Shown: piece by piece, positions 1 to 11,884 of the stretch
Position numbering within the stretch: the first letter of the stretch is position 1
How the letters are laid out: each line of letters begins with the position of its first letter
Source of the DNA: Escallonia rubra
Taxonomy: Eukaryota > Streptophyta > Magnoliopsida > Escalloniales > Escalloniaceae
Direction: 5' to 3'
Assembly: GCA_033065855.1 (NCBI GenBank)
Contig: JAVXUO010000939.1
Span: forward strand, 186,001 to 250,000
Length of the DNA stretch: 64,000 nucleotides
The notes under the pieces: model-generated
Databases searched by the model: none
Told to the model about the DNA's origin: nothing
The model's input: only the letters and a program-made list of their open reading frames with translations
Made by a program: the position numbers and the translations under genes

Positions 1-890
1 CTCTTTAACTTGTTGCTAGCCTAGTAAGTTTTAGAAATCAACCAGAAGAGCAATTATAGTAATTAACTTAACACCAATTTTGCCCGACCGAAGCACGCGG
101 GACAACAATCATTGTTAAAAGGAGGACAAACACCTTTGTCGATGGAAGCCTGGGATGTTATCTGCAAGCAATTCATAGTCATCATCATCCAACTCAAAGT
201 TCTTCATAGTATCTCTGGATCCAGATATATCTCAAGGTATGTTACAGATAAACAACATTTTAATAGGGACAGCTGCAGAAAATAATTTAGTAGTGATGAA
301 ATATCTGGGAGGCTGGATTTTACCTTTTCCTCTGTTTCTTCTTCTTCTGGTTTATTCCTTCATGTTGTTCATCTTCCTCGTCTTCCTCATATTCATTCTC
401 TCTTTCCTCTGCTCAGCAGCAACAACACAGGTTAATCAAAGATGGCAACACCAATTAAATTTGGCAAGACTTATCATCAATCACCAAATTGTAGAAGACC
501 GCGACAGAGCACTCTTTCAAAAAGCAGGATAAAGCAAAGTGTAATGGTTAAATGTGGTTGCTTAGTTTTGGTTGTCTAACAACAAGTACCAAACGGCCAA
601 AACAACTTCAACAGGTGTAAACCATCCCAACACCCATCCCAATAGCCCTTTTACTTCTCATTTCAGTTAAACTGTTGCATTGTGAAAAGCATAAACTAAA
701 GAAATAATTGTGCTAAACCTTTGATTAAGTGCAGTGTGGGCAGCGGTTCAATTTTCTTATGGACTGATACTTGACATCCTCTTATGCACCAAATCTTTAA
801 ATTTGGTCATTGCTTTTGCTATCACGATGCCAGCCACTCTAATGCCCTGCTCAACATCACTAATGATGCCTCTAAAATTGGATTCCTCAA
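1..890 (-). pseudogene. SPT6: SPT6-like 5' end, second (partial) tandem copy
   Basis: This segment is nearly identical to 3748-4638 and so repeats the first exons of the SPT6-like pseudogene to its right. On the minus strand one exon (about 325-410) encodes an acidic stretch followed by a lysine-rich run. The next exon (about 150-235) encodes FELDDDDYELLADNI, a pattern typical of the acidic N-terminus of the transcription elongation factor SPT6. Compared with the other copy, one G is missing near 139, which shifts the reading frame after the NI motif. Position 1 already lies inside the repeat, so the copy continues leftwards out of the window. The 97-codon plus-strand ORF over the acidic exon is only its antisense shadow. 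The SPT6 assignment is by family recognition, and non-functionality is inferred from the frameshift. Confidence 0.6.
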
Positions 891-1441
891 TAAATACACC
901 TGCTACACTGCTGCCCCAACCAACCAAGGAAGACAGCTACACTTGGAATCCCAGTCCAAATGGTGAGTTTACCGGTGCAACAAAAGTGTGGCTTCTGATG
1001 GTGTGGACTTCTGGTGCAATTCTATACTAGTCAAGTCTTAAGCTCATCAACCTACAGGAATTGCATACGTTGCTATTATCAATAAAACATGAAAGATAGA
1101 TATAAAGAATCATAAAGAGTAACTGCTTAGGATGCTGATATGTGTTTTGTAAGCAAAGTAAAAGATACAAGTTGTTGTTCTATCTGACTGCAACTTAAGA
1201 TCGTCTCAAAATTTCTTAAAAATATAGGCACACGTCTCCGAAGCAGAAACATAACTCAGAGAGACCAAGATGATAGCCTAGTGGTAAATATCTCTCTCTT
1301 TTCTGTAAAAAGGTCACGTGCTTGAGTCTCGTTTAGGGGTGGAGTATGAGGGGGAAGAGTATTATATATTGTGTCCGTAAAGGAACATATCTCAGAGATT
1401 TAAATACTGAAAATCGTGACAGAATAAACCAAGGTCATATG
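891..1441. other. Spacer between repeat copy and SPT6-like exons; no gene seen
   Basis: The similarity between the two 890-bp repeats stops abruptly at 890. The following 550 bases are AT-rich, with no ORF of recognisable family on either strand and no terminal repeats that I can see. Confidence 0.5.
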
Positions 1442-4156
1442 TTATGGTATCAAAAGCTCCGAAGGACCAAACTTGCAAGACAAATTTGTATAACGATATA
1501 CCTCAAATATATCTTCTTGTAGCTTGGTGCAAGACATATTTGCAGCTCCCAAAACAACAACATGGGGCTGATGGTCAGTCATATACTTAAGCAGGCACCG
1601 TTGGTCATTCTTTCTCTGCTGTTGGCCACTGTGTGGGTTGAGATTGCCCGCAAACAAGACATCCAACACCTCTCCAGACGAATCCAACATTACAAAAGTT
1701 GTTGCAGGATTTCCAGGACCCCAGCAGCAAGCCATGACCTTCATTGCAGTTCCATCGTCCAAACCCCCATGCTCTCCTTTGCAACGATACGGCGCAGCTG
1801 GTACTCTGCTCCATAACTTTTTCCCATATTCCACTGCTACCGAGTTCTTCGCCCTAGTAGTCAAAAAGTTACGAACTTCCTTCTCCATAGAAGGGAAAAG
1901 AAATTTTGAAAAAGAATCCTTAAGAATCAATTTGCGTTGTTCATTCCAAAGAGGTGCAGACTTAACAGGTCGGTCACTAAGATAACCAAAATTAGCCTCC
2001 TCTATTAATTTGCTTAGGGTACCGTCTTGCAACTTTATTGTCACCTGAAGAAGTTTTTCTTCTTCAGCCTTTTGAATAAGCAGCCGTTGGGCATGCTTGA
2101 ATTTAGAGAGTGGCTTGTCCTAAAGCCACTTGACCCCTGCATAATGATGAAACGAATCTACAGCGATTTCTCCTTGTTGTGTAGGGCTTGTAGAGACTTT
2201 GGCCATATCCATAAAATAACTGTGAACATGCTTCCTGAAACATGATTTCCATTGTTGCCTAAACGGGCAAGAAAAAGGTCAGCAAACAATAATAAATAAC
2301 AAAAACTAGGTGAATAAGCCAAAGAAGATAAAAAGTAATTGCGTACCATGTGTCTAGCACCTCTAAAGGCTGCTTCAGGAGTTCCAAATTGCGCGTATGT
2401 GAAATTCAGAGCAATCTCATCAGGAGACTCCTCGGGATCCTTCCAAGCCTTCCAGATTCTAGTGTAAGGCAAAGCAGAAATTTATACCTTTGTTTAAAAC
2501 AAAAAATAAATGCAAAAAACATACTAGAAGCAAGCTCACCAATTTTTTCTAGATTCATTTGCAATCCAAATTGCTTAGAGTTAGGCCCAAACTTCCCTGC
2601 AACCTCCCTCAAGCCAGCATCACTGCATATGCTATACAGTGATGTCTTCTTTGGCCTCTTAAACTTTCGTTCATCAACACCCACTTCGCAGGGAGAAAAG
2701 TGCAACTTAAATTTTAAGTCAACATCATCAACTTCCCTTTCAGAATTAGCATTCTTGAGAGACTTGGTAATTGAATTAAAAAGCTTCGGGTTCAGACTTA
2801 GCCTTGCTTCGTCATATCCTCTTCGAGCCTCCTGCTCATGACGCTTGTAGTAGTATGACAGGTGAGTAATCTTTCGCTTCTGAAAATGTAACCACTCCAA
2901 CTCATTGATGGCCCAAAGTACCTGAAAAAGCCATAAAACAATTTCTATTTGCAGCCGGTTAAACATTAATACCAAATCTAATGCAGTAATGAGACTGTTT
3001 ATTCTATTATACATGCCATTTCCCATTTGAACTTATCAGAAACACCTGCAAGCGAAAAAGGGCACCAGGTACCTTGTGCCACTTGAATCTAGGTTCTTCC
3101 TCAGTCTTGTCAATCCCTTCAGCCTTCCAACATTCAGATGTTGGATCTCTCCATAGACTACAACATTCATCTTTTCGGTATGTAGCAATGAATGTAATGT
3201 AAAGTAGAAACCAACAAAACACATGAAGAGAAATGTACCTACAAATAGTCAATCATAGCAAGACCTTGCTTGCGAAGCTGAAGGAGTTCATTTACATCAC
3301 CAAATATGTCTTGAGCTTCAGCAAATGCTTCTGATGATATTCTTGAAAAATGCTTCAACGTCTTCTTCTTCCTTCGTCTAGAGAATTACCAAAGAAGGAC
3401 AAAGTATAATATTACGAAGTCATTAGATACCAATCATCATATACTAAACGGAGTCAGAAGTACAAAATAATTTGTACAGCGTTGGTGGTCGATCAACTTC
3501 ATCATCTTCCTCTTCATCGACAATAAAATCATCCATATCGTTATCTCTAGGAATATCCGGCCTTTCCTTCTCGTAGAAATATCCTCAGGAGGTCCTAACA
3601 ACGATAAATATTTAAAAAGATTTCGTAACAATTCCATCAACTCACTCCAAGAATTAGGGGGCAAGAATGCGATGATCGCCTTTGTAATTAACATTGAATA
3701 AGTTACTATTGACCCCCTTCTTAGTATCTCTCACAGCTTTCTTTAGTCTCTTTAACTTGTTGCTAGCCTAGTAAGTTTTAGAAATCAACCAGAAGAGCAA
3801 TTATAGTAATTAACTTAACACCAATTTTGCCCGACCGAAGCACGCGGGACAACAATCATTGTTAAAAAGAGGATAAACACCTTTGGTCGATGGAAGCCTC
3901 GGATGTTATCTGCAAGCAATTCATAGTCATCATCATCCAACTCAAAGTTCTTCACAGTATCTCTGGATCCAGATATATCTCAAGGTATGTTACAGATAAA
4001 CAACATTTTAATAGGGACAGCTGCAGAAAATAATTTAGCAGAGATGAAATATCTGGGAGGCTGGATTTTACCTTTTCCTCTGTTTCTTCTTCTTCTGGTT
4101 TATGCCTTCATCTTGTTCATCTTCCTCGTCTTCCTCATATTCATTCTCTCCTTCCT
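1442..4156 (-). pseudogene. SPT6: Truncated SPT6-like transcription elongation factor
   Basis: SPT6 is a histone chaperone and elongation factor that travels with RNA polymerase II. Exons recognisable on the minus strand, in order: acidic/lysine-rich N-terminus (4072-4156), FELDDDDYELLADNI (about 3890-3975), RLKKAVRDTKKG (about 3710-3760), MDDFIVDEEEDDEVD (about 3490-3545), AQDIFGDVNELLQLRKQGLA (about 3260-3330), a core exon (about 2345-2455) with EIALNFTYAQFGTPEAAFRGARHM, and a large exon (1502 to about 2236). The large exon carries WNEQRKLIL and VMACCWGPGNP..TFVMLDSSGEVLDVL, the hallmark of the SPT6 YqgF/RNase H-like region. An in-frame TAG at 2120-2122 interrupts that exon where relatives have an arginine codon. 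The gene stops at the donor near 1501, so HhH, S1 and SH2 domains are missing. Exon edges are approximate. Truncation plus an internal stop argue for a pseudogene. Confidence 0.8.
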
Positions 4157-4638
4157 CTGCTCAGCAGCAACAGCACAGGTTAATCAAAGATGGCAACACC
4201 AATTAAATTTGGCAAGACTTATCATCAATCACCAAATTGTAGAAGACCGTGACAGAGCACTTTTTCAAAAAACAGGATAAAGCAAAGTGTAATGGTTAAA
4301 TGTGGTTGTTTAGTTTTGGTTGTCTAACAACAAGTACCAAATGGCCAAAACAACTTCAACAGGTGTAAACTATCCCAACACCCATCCCAATAGTCCTTTT
4401 AATTCTCCTTTCAGTTAAACTGTTGCACTGTGAAAAGCAGAAACTAAAGAAATAACTGTGCTAAACCTTTGATTAAGTGCAGTGTGGGCAGCGGTTCAAT
4501 TTTCTTATGGACTGATAATTGGCATCCTCTTAGGCACTAAATCTTTAAATTTGGTCATTACTTTTGCTATCAGGATGCCAGCCACTCTAATGCCCTGCTC
4601 AACATCACTAATGATGCCTCTAAAATTGGCTTCCTCAA
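3748..4638. repeat. 890-bp direct repeat, right copy (partner 1-890)
   Basis: The segment from CTCTTTAACTTG through TTCCTCAA matches positions 1-890 almost base for base, with scattered substitutions and one single-base indel. Similarity ends sharply at 890 and 4638. The left limit cannot be seen because copy one begins at the window edge, so the duplicated unit may be longer. The repeats flank the body of the SPT6-like pseudogene, as expected for tandem duplication of a gene piece. Confidence 0.9.
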
Positions 4639-6021
4639 GAAATTGGTAGCCGTACCCACGTAACTATCGAACATGAAATTCATAGATTCACTCATGCCCG
4701 TCGTTTTCATGACCGCAAAAAAATATCTTCTCGTGTAAACGTCAATCAATTGCTCTTTAAGCTCGTACAAGTGTTGGAGCCACCCGTGGCCTTGTAATGA
4801 GTAATCTTCAACAAGCTTTTCCCACATCTCCTCAAATTCCTCAATCGTTAACGCACTTGTCAAAATCCTGTTTAAGGTCTGGATACTTTGCATACATGTG
4901 ATGCAGACGTTCAGGGTATTTGTTGCTTATGTGCCAAGTGCACAAGTTGTGTCGAGTATCTGGGAAGACGGTAGCAATAACCATCTTCATTGACAAATCT
5001 TGATCTGTGATGATAACTTTGGGTGCTTTGTTGTTCATGGCCTTTAGCCATGCCCTAAACAACAATACATAAGAACTCTCGATCTCGTCCCTTAACAAGG
5101 CGAACCCGAACATGATGGAGTGATAATGATGATTGACGCCCGTGAAAGGAGCGAACGGCATCGAGTACTTGTTGGTACGGTATGTGGTTTCGAAAGTCAC
5201 GACATCCCCAAAAAGCTTATAAGCAAGCTTCGAACGACCGTCGACCCAAAAAATTATGCTAATTTGATACTCGTCGTCAAGTTTATAATCGAAGTTAAAC
5301 TGCGGGTCCTCCGTCTGCATCCGCTTCAATAGGCTCATTGTGGATTGAGCATCATTGAGGTCATACGCGGCTCGTATTTGGGTTCGGATCACGTTATGAA
5401 CGTCTATCATGTTAAAGTTTAGATTCTGAATTCCCCCAGCCTGTTCAGCAAGAACATTAATCATGTCGGTAGGTCCTAGCCGCGCATTGCTCATTGTGTG
5501 AATCACGCTCCTTGCGACCTTACCCATCTTCTTGTGTTGATGCATTTGACTCACCTTAGAAGGGGTTACTAACGGGTGATTGTGTGCCAATTCCAAGCTA
5601 GTAATAAGCCAATGATCTTGCTTGGGTTTATGGCTTACGAACATCTTGACCTGGCAATTCGTGCGCGCAAAGCAGTCTCGTCTTCTTCGCGCATATCCTA
5701 TTTTGTCATCACTGTGATCATTACACTCGTGTGTCTCATTTTGCAGTGAGGGTCTGCCCCTATAACACTCGTATAAACGAGAGCATATTTTTTTGTTATG
5801 TTGCTTGTTCTTATAGTCTTTATTCTAATGCCAAAACTAACCCTCAATGAATACGTTCGAAAATATTCTTCGGCTTCTTCCAATGTTTGAAATGTTCGTC
5901 CTAGATATGGATCACTAGCATCTACAGGGGTGTTGGAGCTCGACACGAAATCGGACATTGTGAAAGAAGACCTATGTAGAAATAGATTACGCTTAACTAT
6001 CAAATGACATTTCTTGAACAT
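4639..6021 (-). pseudogene. FAR1/FHY3-related (MULE-derived) protein fragment
   Basis: Transcription factors of the FAR1/FHY3 family descend from Mutator-like transposases. On the minus strand the piece reads, in order: an N-terminal FAR1 DNA-binding region (5698-6021, with GRTFQTLEEAEEYFRTYS), then RRRRDCFARTNCQVKM and the basic/histidine part ELAHNHPLVTP (5590-5690). The MULE transposase domain follows (about 5000-5400: DVVTFETTYRTNKYSMPFAPF, GVNHHYHSIMFGFALL, VIITDQDLSMK, HNLCTWHI), then the post-transposase segment WEKLVEDYSLQGHGWLQHLYE. The reading frame shifts near 5700 and again near 4860-4890. The protein ends at FDSYVGTATNFL, where the SPT6-like direct repeat begins at 4638, so the SWIM zinc finger is absent. 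Family identity is secure. Whether it came from a domesticated gene or an active element is not decidable here. Confidence 0.85.
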
Positions 6022-6192
6022 ATCAAATCAAAATTACCTTGATGAATAGACCAATTTAGGAGACAAATATACCAAAACATAATCTCAAAAGTATTAATAA
6101 TTTAACAATTATTAATTTATTGAACATAGCAAATTAAAATTACTAAGATAAATAGACAAATTCATCATGCACAATATATATATATATATATA

Positions 6193-6413
6193 GGGAGCTG
6201 ATCCGTTGATAGCGCTAGCAACTTGCTAGCGCTGTTTGGCCGTCCGCTACATTATGTAGCGGACGATAATTTACCGTCCGCTACATAATGTAGCGGACGG
6301 TGAAAAAAATTGCTGTTGTGGCGGGCGATCTGGCCGTCTATTTTCGCCCGTTGACGGCCAGATCGCGCTAGCAACTTGGGTTAAGTTGCTAGCGCTATCA
6401 TTTTATCAGCTCC
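6193..6413. mobile_element. Foldback MITE with ~31-bp inverted ends
   Basis: Both ends carry GGAGCTGAT, four variable bases, then TGATAGCGCTAGCAACTT in inverted orientation, set between TA-rich flanks (TA target duplication is likely). Inside are two perfect palindromes built on CGTCCGCTACATTATG (about 6241-6265 and 6276-6302) and another inverted pair built on GATCTGGCCGTC (about 6327-6366). No coding potential. The length of about 220 bp and the terminal repeats fit a non-autonomous DNA transposon; the superfamily is uncertain. Confidence 0.85.
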
Positions 6414-6567
6414 TATATATATATATTGTGCCCTAACTTTTGCCTAGACAGCCCCTTTCAGGGTTTTCAGCCTAGCAGGCTATATGTTTTTTTGGTTCTC
6501 TTTTTTTATTCTCTAAGCAAAACAAATTGTTGAACAAGATTTTTTACTCACTTCCAGAGGCATAAGA

Positions 6568-6942
6568 TCACCAAATGGCAGTATAAGGTGCATTCTTCGC
6601 ATGCAAACTCAAATTCTTATGTGTCCGGAATAAGATTGATTGTGACCCAACATGTTTTTCCTTAACATTCTTTCTGGATGAAGGGGAAGGAACAATAATG
6701 TGTTGATGCGGTACCAACACATTTCTTTGACCCTTTTTCCTTAAATGCACAAGCCCTCTTTTTATTTCAGGACATTGCAAGATATTCATCATAGTGTCGA
6801 GCCCCCATTTAAAAGTTGATTGTTCAGGCACACAAGCGCAGGTGATGGCACATATATATTTGGCACCCAGATGGTTTTTCTCAACTGCTATTTGTAATAG
6901 CTCCCATCCATGTTCAGGGCAACCACTAAAGAAATAGGCCAT
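6568..6942 (-). pseudogene. F-box protein C-terminal fragment (At2g35280-like)
   Basis: The 124-codon minus-strand ORF contains FFSGCPEHGWELLQIAVEKNHLGAKYICAI, which resembles the C-terminal part of a plant F-box family of the At2g35280 type. In those proteins a similar 'GLELLKKAAEKNHLEA' stretch occurs. The F-box itself is missing and no upstream exon was found, so this is best read as a stranded fragment among transposon remains. The rest of the ORF is basic and unrecognised. Confidence 0.5.
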
Positions 6943-7142
6943 ATAACATGGAAGAATGTATGCGCATTTTCTTTGTTAGATCAGACTTATAGAAAGTATA
7001 TTGTGCCAAGACTACTGGTGTATCGATTGTGCCATAAGACCTTATCCAACGGCAGAGAGCGGATCACAATTGGGTCATTTGATAGTTATTTCATTTCCCG
7101 AGAATAGATCCTAGCAGCATAATAGTTTTCAGTTGAATTTTC

Positions 7143-7570
7143 TCAAACCTTTTGAAATATGTGTTGTATGATGTCTGCTGGGAGTGCATTTGTAAGGATG
7201 ATTTTCTCCTTTATTTTTGCAAGATGAACAATTTGTTCAGAGTTCCATTGACACCTTCTTTTTGTGCAGTGGCTTCTGTTATACATTTGTTCCTTATCCT
7301 CGTTATTGTGTAGCCATGGTCGTCCCAAAATCATATTGTAGGATGTCATCGCGTCTATCACATGGAATAAAGTGCTCGAAGCCATATATTTAATTAGCAG
7401 TTCTAACCTTGTTATGCCCCCAACAGCTTTATGGCCTCCTTGGTTGAACCCTTGAATCATGAGGCAGCTACTTCCAAGATCATCAACTGAAATTCCAAGT
7501 TAATTCATTACTTTGAAAGGTGAAATGTTGACAGCAGACCTACCATCAAGCAATATCCCAATGAGTCTTC
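7143..7570 (-). pseudogene. Ty3/gypsy-type retropepsin remnant
   Basis: Minus-strand reading shows the order typical of plant gypsy proteases: a catalytic-like LLDGRSAVNISPFKVMN, then LGISVDDLGSS..MIQGFNQGGHKAVGGI, then VIDAMTSYNMILGRPWLHNN. The last is the flap/C-terminal ILGRPWLH signature. The usual D-G/S-G/A active-site tripeptide reads DGRS, and an in-frame stop follows MN, so the enzyme is dead. It lies downstream of the gag remnants on the same strand. No reverse transcriptase or integrase was found after it, so the element is truncated here. Confidence 0.8.
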
Positions 7571-9583
7571 ATTTACAAGTATACCCAGTTACAAATGAAG
7601 GATGACTATGTGGTCATGAACTAAGCAATAAATTATCATCAAAGAATGTAATGGCGCATGTAGATGCAAGACAGTTTTTAGTGCACATACGACTGCCCTC
7701 TACAGCAGGGCTATGAGTTAGTTGGGAAGGAATGCCTTAACTTCTGTCTGCAATGTCCTGATGATAAGCAAAGCCTTGATTTTCACTTGCAATGTCTTCA
7801 ACATGAGCCATGTAGCATGCAAGTTCATCTGCAATTGTTGGGACCTCTTTGCGTAGCCACTTTGGTGGGAATTCATATAACGTGACAGGGTTTTGAAGGT
7901 TTTGCCAGAGTACACCCGCATGCGAAGGAAGAATTCCCCTTGACCTTTTTTGCATTTTGGTCCTAGAGTGTTTTTGCATCATTCTAGACCTTATCAAATC
8001 TTTGTCCTTTGTCAGTGTTTTTTGCTTCTTTTGATAGGTGATGAGGATCCATCCTTCACTCTTCGAGGAAGTTGAGATTGATATTATTGAGTCAATGCCC
8101 CCATGTATGGAAGTTACGGCGGATGGACTAGAAGAATGAACGCTTGAGTTGATTGCGAATTTGCTATCTTGACTTCAACTGGATCAAGTGAACCAAACTT
8201 GATTGTAGATGGAGAAACTACATATGAACTCTTAAATTCTTCCTGCGGCACAGTGGGCCTAGTTGGAATGGGGGAGTGACCAGAGTTAAAGGTGACGGAA
8301 GTCTGATTTGCAGAAGCCTTGCCTTCCCTCGAGAATATTATTTCCTCGACGTTCCAATTCCATGATCTTGTCTTTTAGGACAAAGCACTTCTCGATGGGG
8401 TGGCCGATTGATTAATAATAGTTAGGATCATTAACCCGATCTGCCTGCTTCAGTTGTTTCATTTTTGGCAAATTAACTAGCTCCATACTAAGTAGATCAT
8501 CAAACATGCTAGGCACATATGAATCAAGAAATGTTACTCCTTGTCTTGCATTTCCTTTAAAGAAAGTATATTCCTTCCCTTCTCTTGAGGAACACTTCCT
8601 TTGTCTACTACTTTCTTCTTATTCTTAGTAGAGAGTGATTGGCCCACTGTCCATGACCATGGACTCTTTGCCGTCAGATTTGGTCGAAAAAGGTTTGCCT
8701 CCTCTACGAGTGTCTTGTTTTTCTTACTCTTGCGGAAGTCTTGAATTGGCAGACCTTGGTTTCCATGTGCAGCAATGCTGAGCTGCATGTCATGACTGTT
8801 GGTCGCGAGATCCTCAAATTTCTTTGATCGCATTCCTTGAAGAATATATTGTAGTCCCCACTGCATCCCTTAAATGCATACTTGATAGCAAAAGACTCAC
8901 AATTGAGACTAAGATTTCTCCATCGGTTGATGTAGTCGATAACTGCCTTATCTTTCCATTAATGTGAACTTGTAAGCTCGATCATGCTTATTGTGCGACA
9001 GAGTGCTGTAAATGCGATTGAGAAGTTCTTGCTCTAATTGTTCCCAACTGTTGATCGAGTTAGGCTGAAGATCGGTGTACCAGTCAAACGCGTTACCCTC
9101 AAGGATCTAACAAATTGCTTGACAAGATGATCTACATATGTCCCAACATTTGTACATGTTTCCACAAAGTGAGGAATATGCTGTTTGGGTTGCCTTTACC
9201 GTCAACTATTGGATCTTTGGCGGTTGATAACCGGTTGGAATTTTTAGAAGATTCATCTTTTGGATATACAGTCTCGCATAAGTAAAGGAAGACTTTGTAG
9301 GCTTTTCAAATTTGTCCTTAATCCCATGATGAACTCCTTCAGCTGGTCAATAGGAATAGAATCTTCAGACATGAGTTGAAAGACATTTTCTAGTTTTGTC
9401 TTCTTGTTGGAATCTTCTCCTTCCAGAACCTTTTTGTTCTTACCCTCGTTGGCATTGCTTGTTTCCGCATCTTCCTTACCCTCAAAGGAGTGTGGCAATA
9501 TTTGAGCATCATTATCTTGGATAGTTCTTGTGAGTAATTCAAATGCTTTTGTAGGCTCACAACTTGTTCCTCAATAGTCTGAG
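7571..9583 (-). pseudogene. Ty3/gypsy gag remnant, central and 3' part
   Basis: Continuing the minus-strand polyprotein, TIEEQVVSLQKHLNY (9540-9583), a charged segment around 9253-9498, and a segment at 8534-8866 with LQYILQGMRSKKFEDLATNSHDMQLSIA are recognisable. The last is the LQYILQGI..FEELATRAHDMELSI block found downstream of the gag core in many plant gypsy elements. Frames change several times and stops are frequent. The stretch 7600-8500 still reads like gag/linker DNA but has no intact domain. At 9584 it is cut by a solo-LTR-like insertion and resumes at 11721. Confidence 0.75.
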
Positions 9584-11720
9584 TGTAACGCCCCGAATTT
9601 TCGGAGCATTAATATCAAATTAACAGAGTCAGAAAAACCTTAAAAATATCAAAAAGTCTCCCCAAGTGATCATTCAGAGCAACTAGTAATCAATCTCAAA
9701 GATACATCAACATATGCCACAGCGGCCTAAAGCATTTAAGTGATCCCAATTACTCCGACACGGAGTTTCAAAATAAAATCTTAACAAAATTAATTTGTCT
9801 TAATTATTACATCTAACGATACTAATACAAACTCTGAGATAAATACCGTTATCTCTCAGTCACACAGCTAGCCCTATAATCCAATCCCACCTACTGATCA
9901 CCTGAAAGGAAAACAATAAGGGAGTGAGCCAAATGTCCAGTAAGGTCGCTCAAAGGACTAATCAAAAAGAATACAAAAATGTCTGAGAGACGAGATTACG
10001 GAGATACAGAATTTTAGCGGAACAGATATCAAACTGAATTTCAAAATGCAAAAATATATCTTTATACAGAAACAGACACTAGAGAGCCATTCAGAATAAG
10101 GTCACACATGTCATCACTGACATGTGTAACCAGGTTCAGAAAATAAGATCGCGATCGCTAGCTCATCCCACTGAGCTAGCCCACGTTCCAATCCACGTGG
10201 GTAAGTCAGAAACAGAATAGTCACGTACATGTGACATGGCTCACCAACGTACAAAATTAATTAGACACCAAAAGTAGGCCAGACACCAACTAATTGCCTA
10301 TAGACGATGATTACAAATGAGTTACACTTAGCTAGCGGCCTATGATGCACGCTAAAGAGTTAGTCAACACTTAAAACATTATTATGTGGTGGATACCAAA
10401 ACAGAGTACAACATTCAAATAATATGAGTGTTGTCGATCATAGTTTCGCTTGTGATTGACTTGAAGGTAAAATAATAAAACCAACAACAGTGGAAGTTGA
10501 ATAAGTTGAAAGATACAAAATTCAGTGCTGAAAAAGAGAAAAATTACAATGCATCTTAAACCGAAAAGGACAGTTTGGGGAAGAGTCAGAATAACACCAT
10601 TAATGACATGAGGCAGATAATCAAAGTATTTTCACATATTCAAAGTATTGTCACAGCTTCCAAACCCGTGTGAAGGCCAAATGGTCATGGTAGTATTGAT
10701 AGGCTGAAGCCAACTATTAGAAATAGAATAGAAAGAAAACAAGGATAGTTAGTAGTCTTGATAACAGGATGTAGAATAGGAAGAAAACAAGGACAACTAG
10801 TGGTCTTGCTAACAGGCTCCACGTTAATGCCTTAAACCAACATAATAGAAGTATGATTAGGTCATTAGAATTTAGATGAACTCATCAATTGCCAGGGCTA
10901 ACACGTGTAGTACATGAATAACATGAATTGCAACCAAAGAATGTGATAGTACATGCTTGAGTGTGATCTGATCATGCATGATTTTGAATTTATAATGGTA
11001 GAAGCACCACCCAGCCGTGATGGCACAATACCAAGACAATTGAAAGCCACGTAAAACGAGGCAAAAGAAGAAAAACTGATGAAGGTTGCGGACAGAAAAA
11101 AAAAAAGAAGATAAAGCAAACGAGAGAAAAGAGCACTTAACAAGTCAGCATCCGCAAGTGATGACTACAATGTAAGGCACAGAAATCGACATAGAGAGAA
11201 CCATTATAAATCTCAGTCAAAATTTTTGCAGAGTGACGGCACAGAAATCGGGACCGTTAAATTAAGGATTAAATCATTAACCGGAAGATTGATCCAACAC
11301 CGATTCAGATTTTTTAAAAATAATCCCTTACCTCCAATTGTGCAATTCAACCTGATCTTCTAAATCCGTTGCATCAAAATCCCTAAAAATCAATATACCC
11401 AAAAGCTATAATTAGGGTTCCAATAATAACAAAATTTCATAAGATTTCTACCACAAACCTCAATTCGATACACGAAATAAATTCTTACCTCGAAGTAATG
11501 ATCAAAATCTCAAGGGGTTCTTCCTAGGAAATTTCTGGAGATTTTTCTGAACTTCCTTATGTTCCTATGAGATATATATTGTACGTAACTATCAGATACC
11601 TAAAAGGTATATATTTATATTCCTAAAACAAATGGAATTTCAAAATACCCATTACGTCCCAAACTCTTTAATTTTTTTTTAATAATTTTTTTTAAGCATT
11701 TAAATAGGAGGGGTCTAACA
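9584..11720 (-). mobile_element. Solo LTR (2.1 kb), gypsy type, nested in gag
   Basis: The segment starts TGTAACGCCCCGAATTTTCGG and ends GGGGTCTAACA, flanked by CTGAG on the left and CTGAA on the right (4 of 5 bases, a decayed target duplication). Read on the minus strand it runs TGTTAGACCCC to CGGGGCGTTACA. Near its 3' end it has a 'GACCTTACTGGAC...GGCTCACTCCC...CAGGTGATCAG' block that recurs in the LTRs at 11885-15161 and 52173-56027. No internal coding region was seen. ORFs inside are short and unrelated to known proteins, so a solo LTR is the simplest reading. Confidence 0.75.
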
Positions 11721-11884
11721 CTGAACGTTTGTCACCATGATAGGCATGGTGCCAGAGAAAGTAGCGTTAGAGCTAATAGACTGTAGTGAGGCGATCTTGA
11801 ACTTTGGGGATTTGGTAGGAGAAGTTGACACAGATCCGCCACTTGAAGTGTCTTCTTCATCATCCTCGTGGATAGAGGGATCAT
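11721..11884 (-). pseudogene. Ty3/gypsy gag remnant, middle piece
   Basis: Minus-strand translation gives an acidic stretch (HEDDEEDTSS) followed by SPTKSPKFKIASLQSISSNA and MPIMVTN, the segment just before a TIEEQ motif in plant gypsy gag. Joined to the pieces at 9583 and 15162 it makes a collinear gag, which shows that the two flanking LTRs are insertions into one element. Confidence 0.75.

Noticed and set aside
239..532. 97-aa hydrophobic ORF, repeated at 3987-4280
   Set aside because: It is the antisense of the acidic SPT6-like exon; its hydrophobicity comes from reading GAA/GAG codons backwards.
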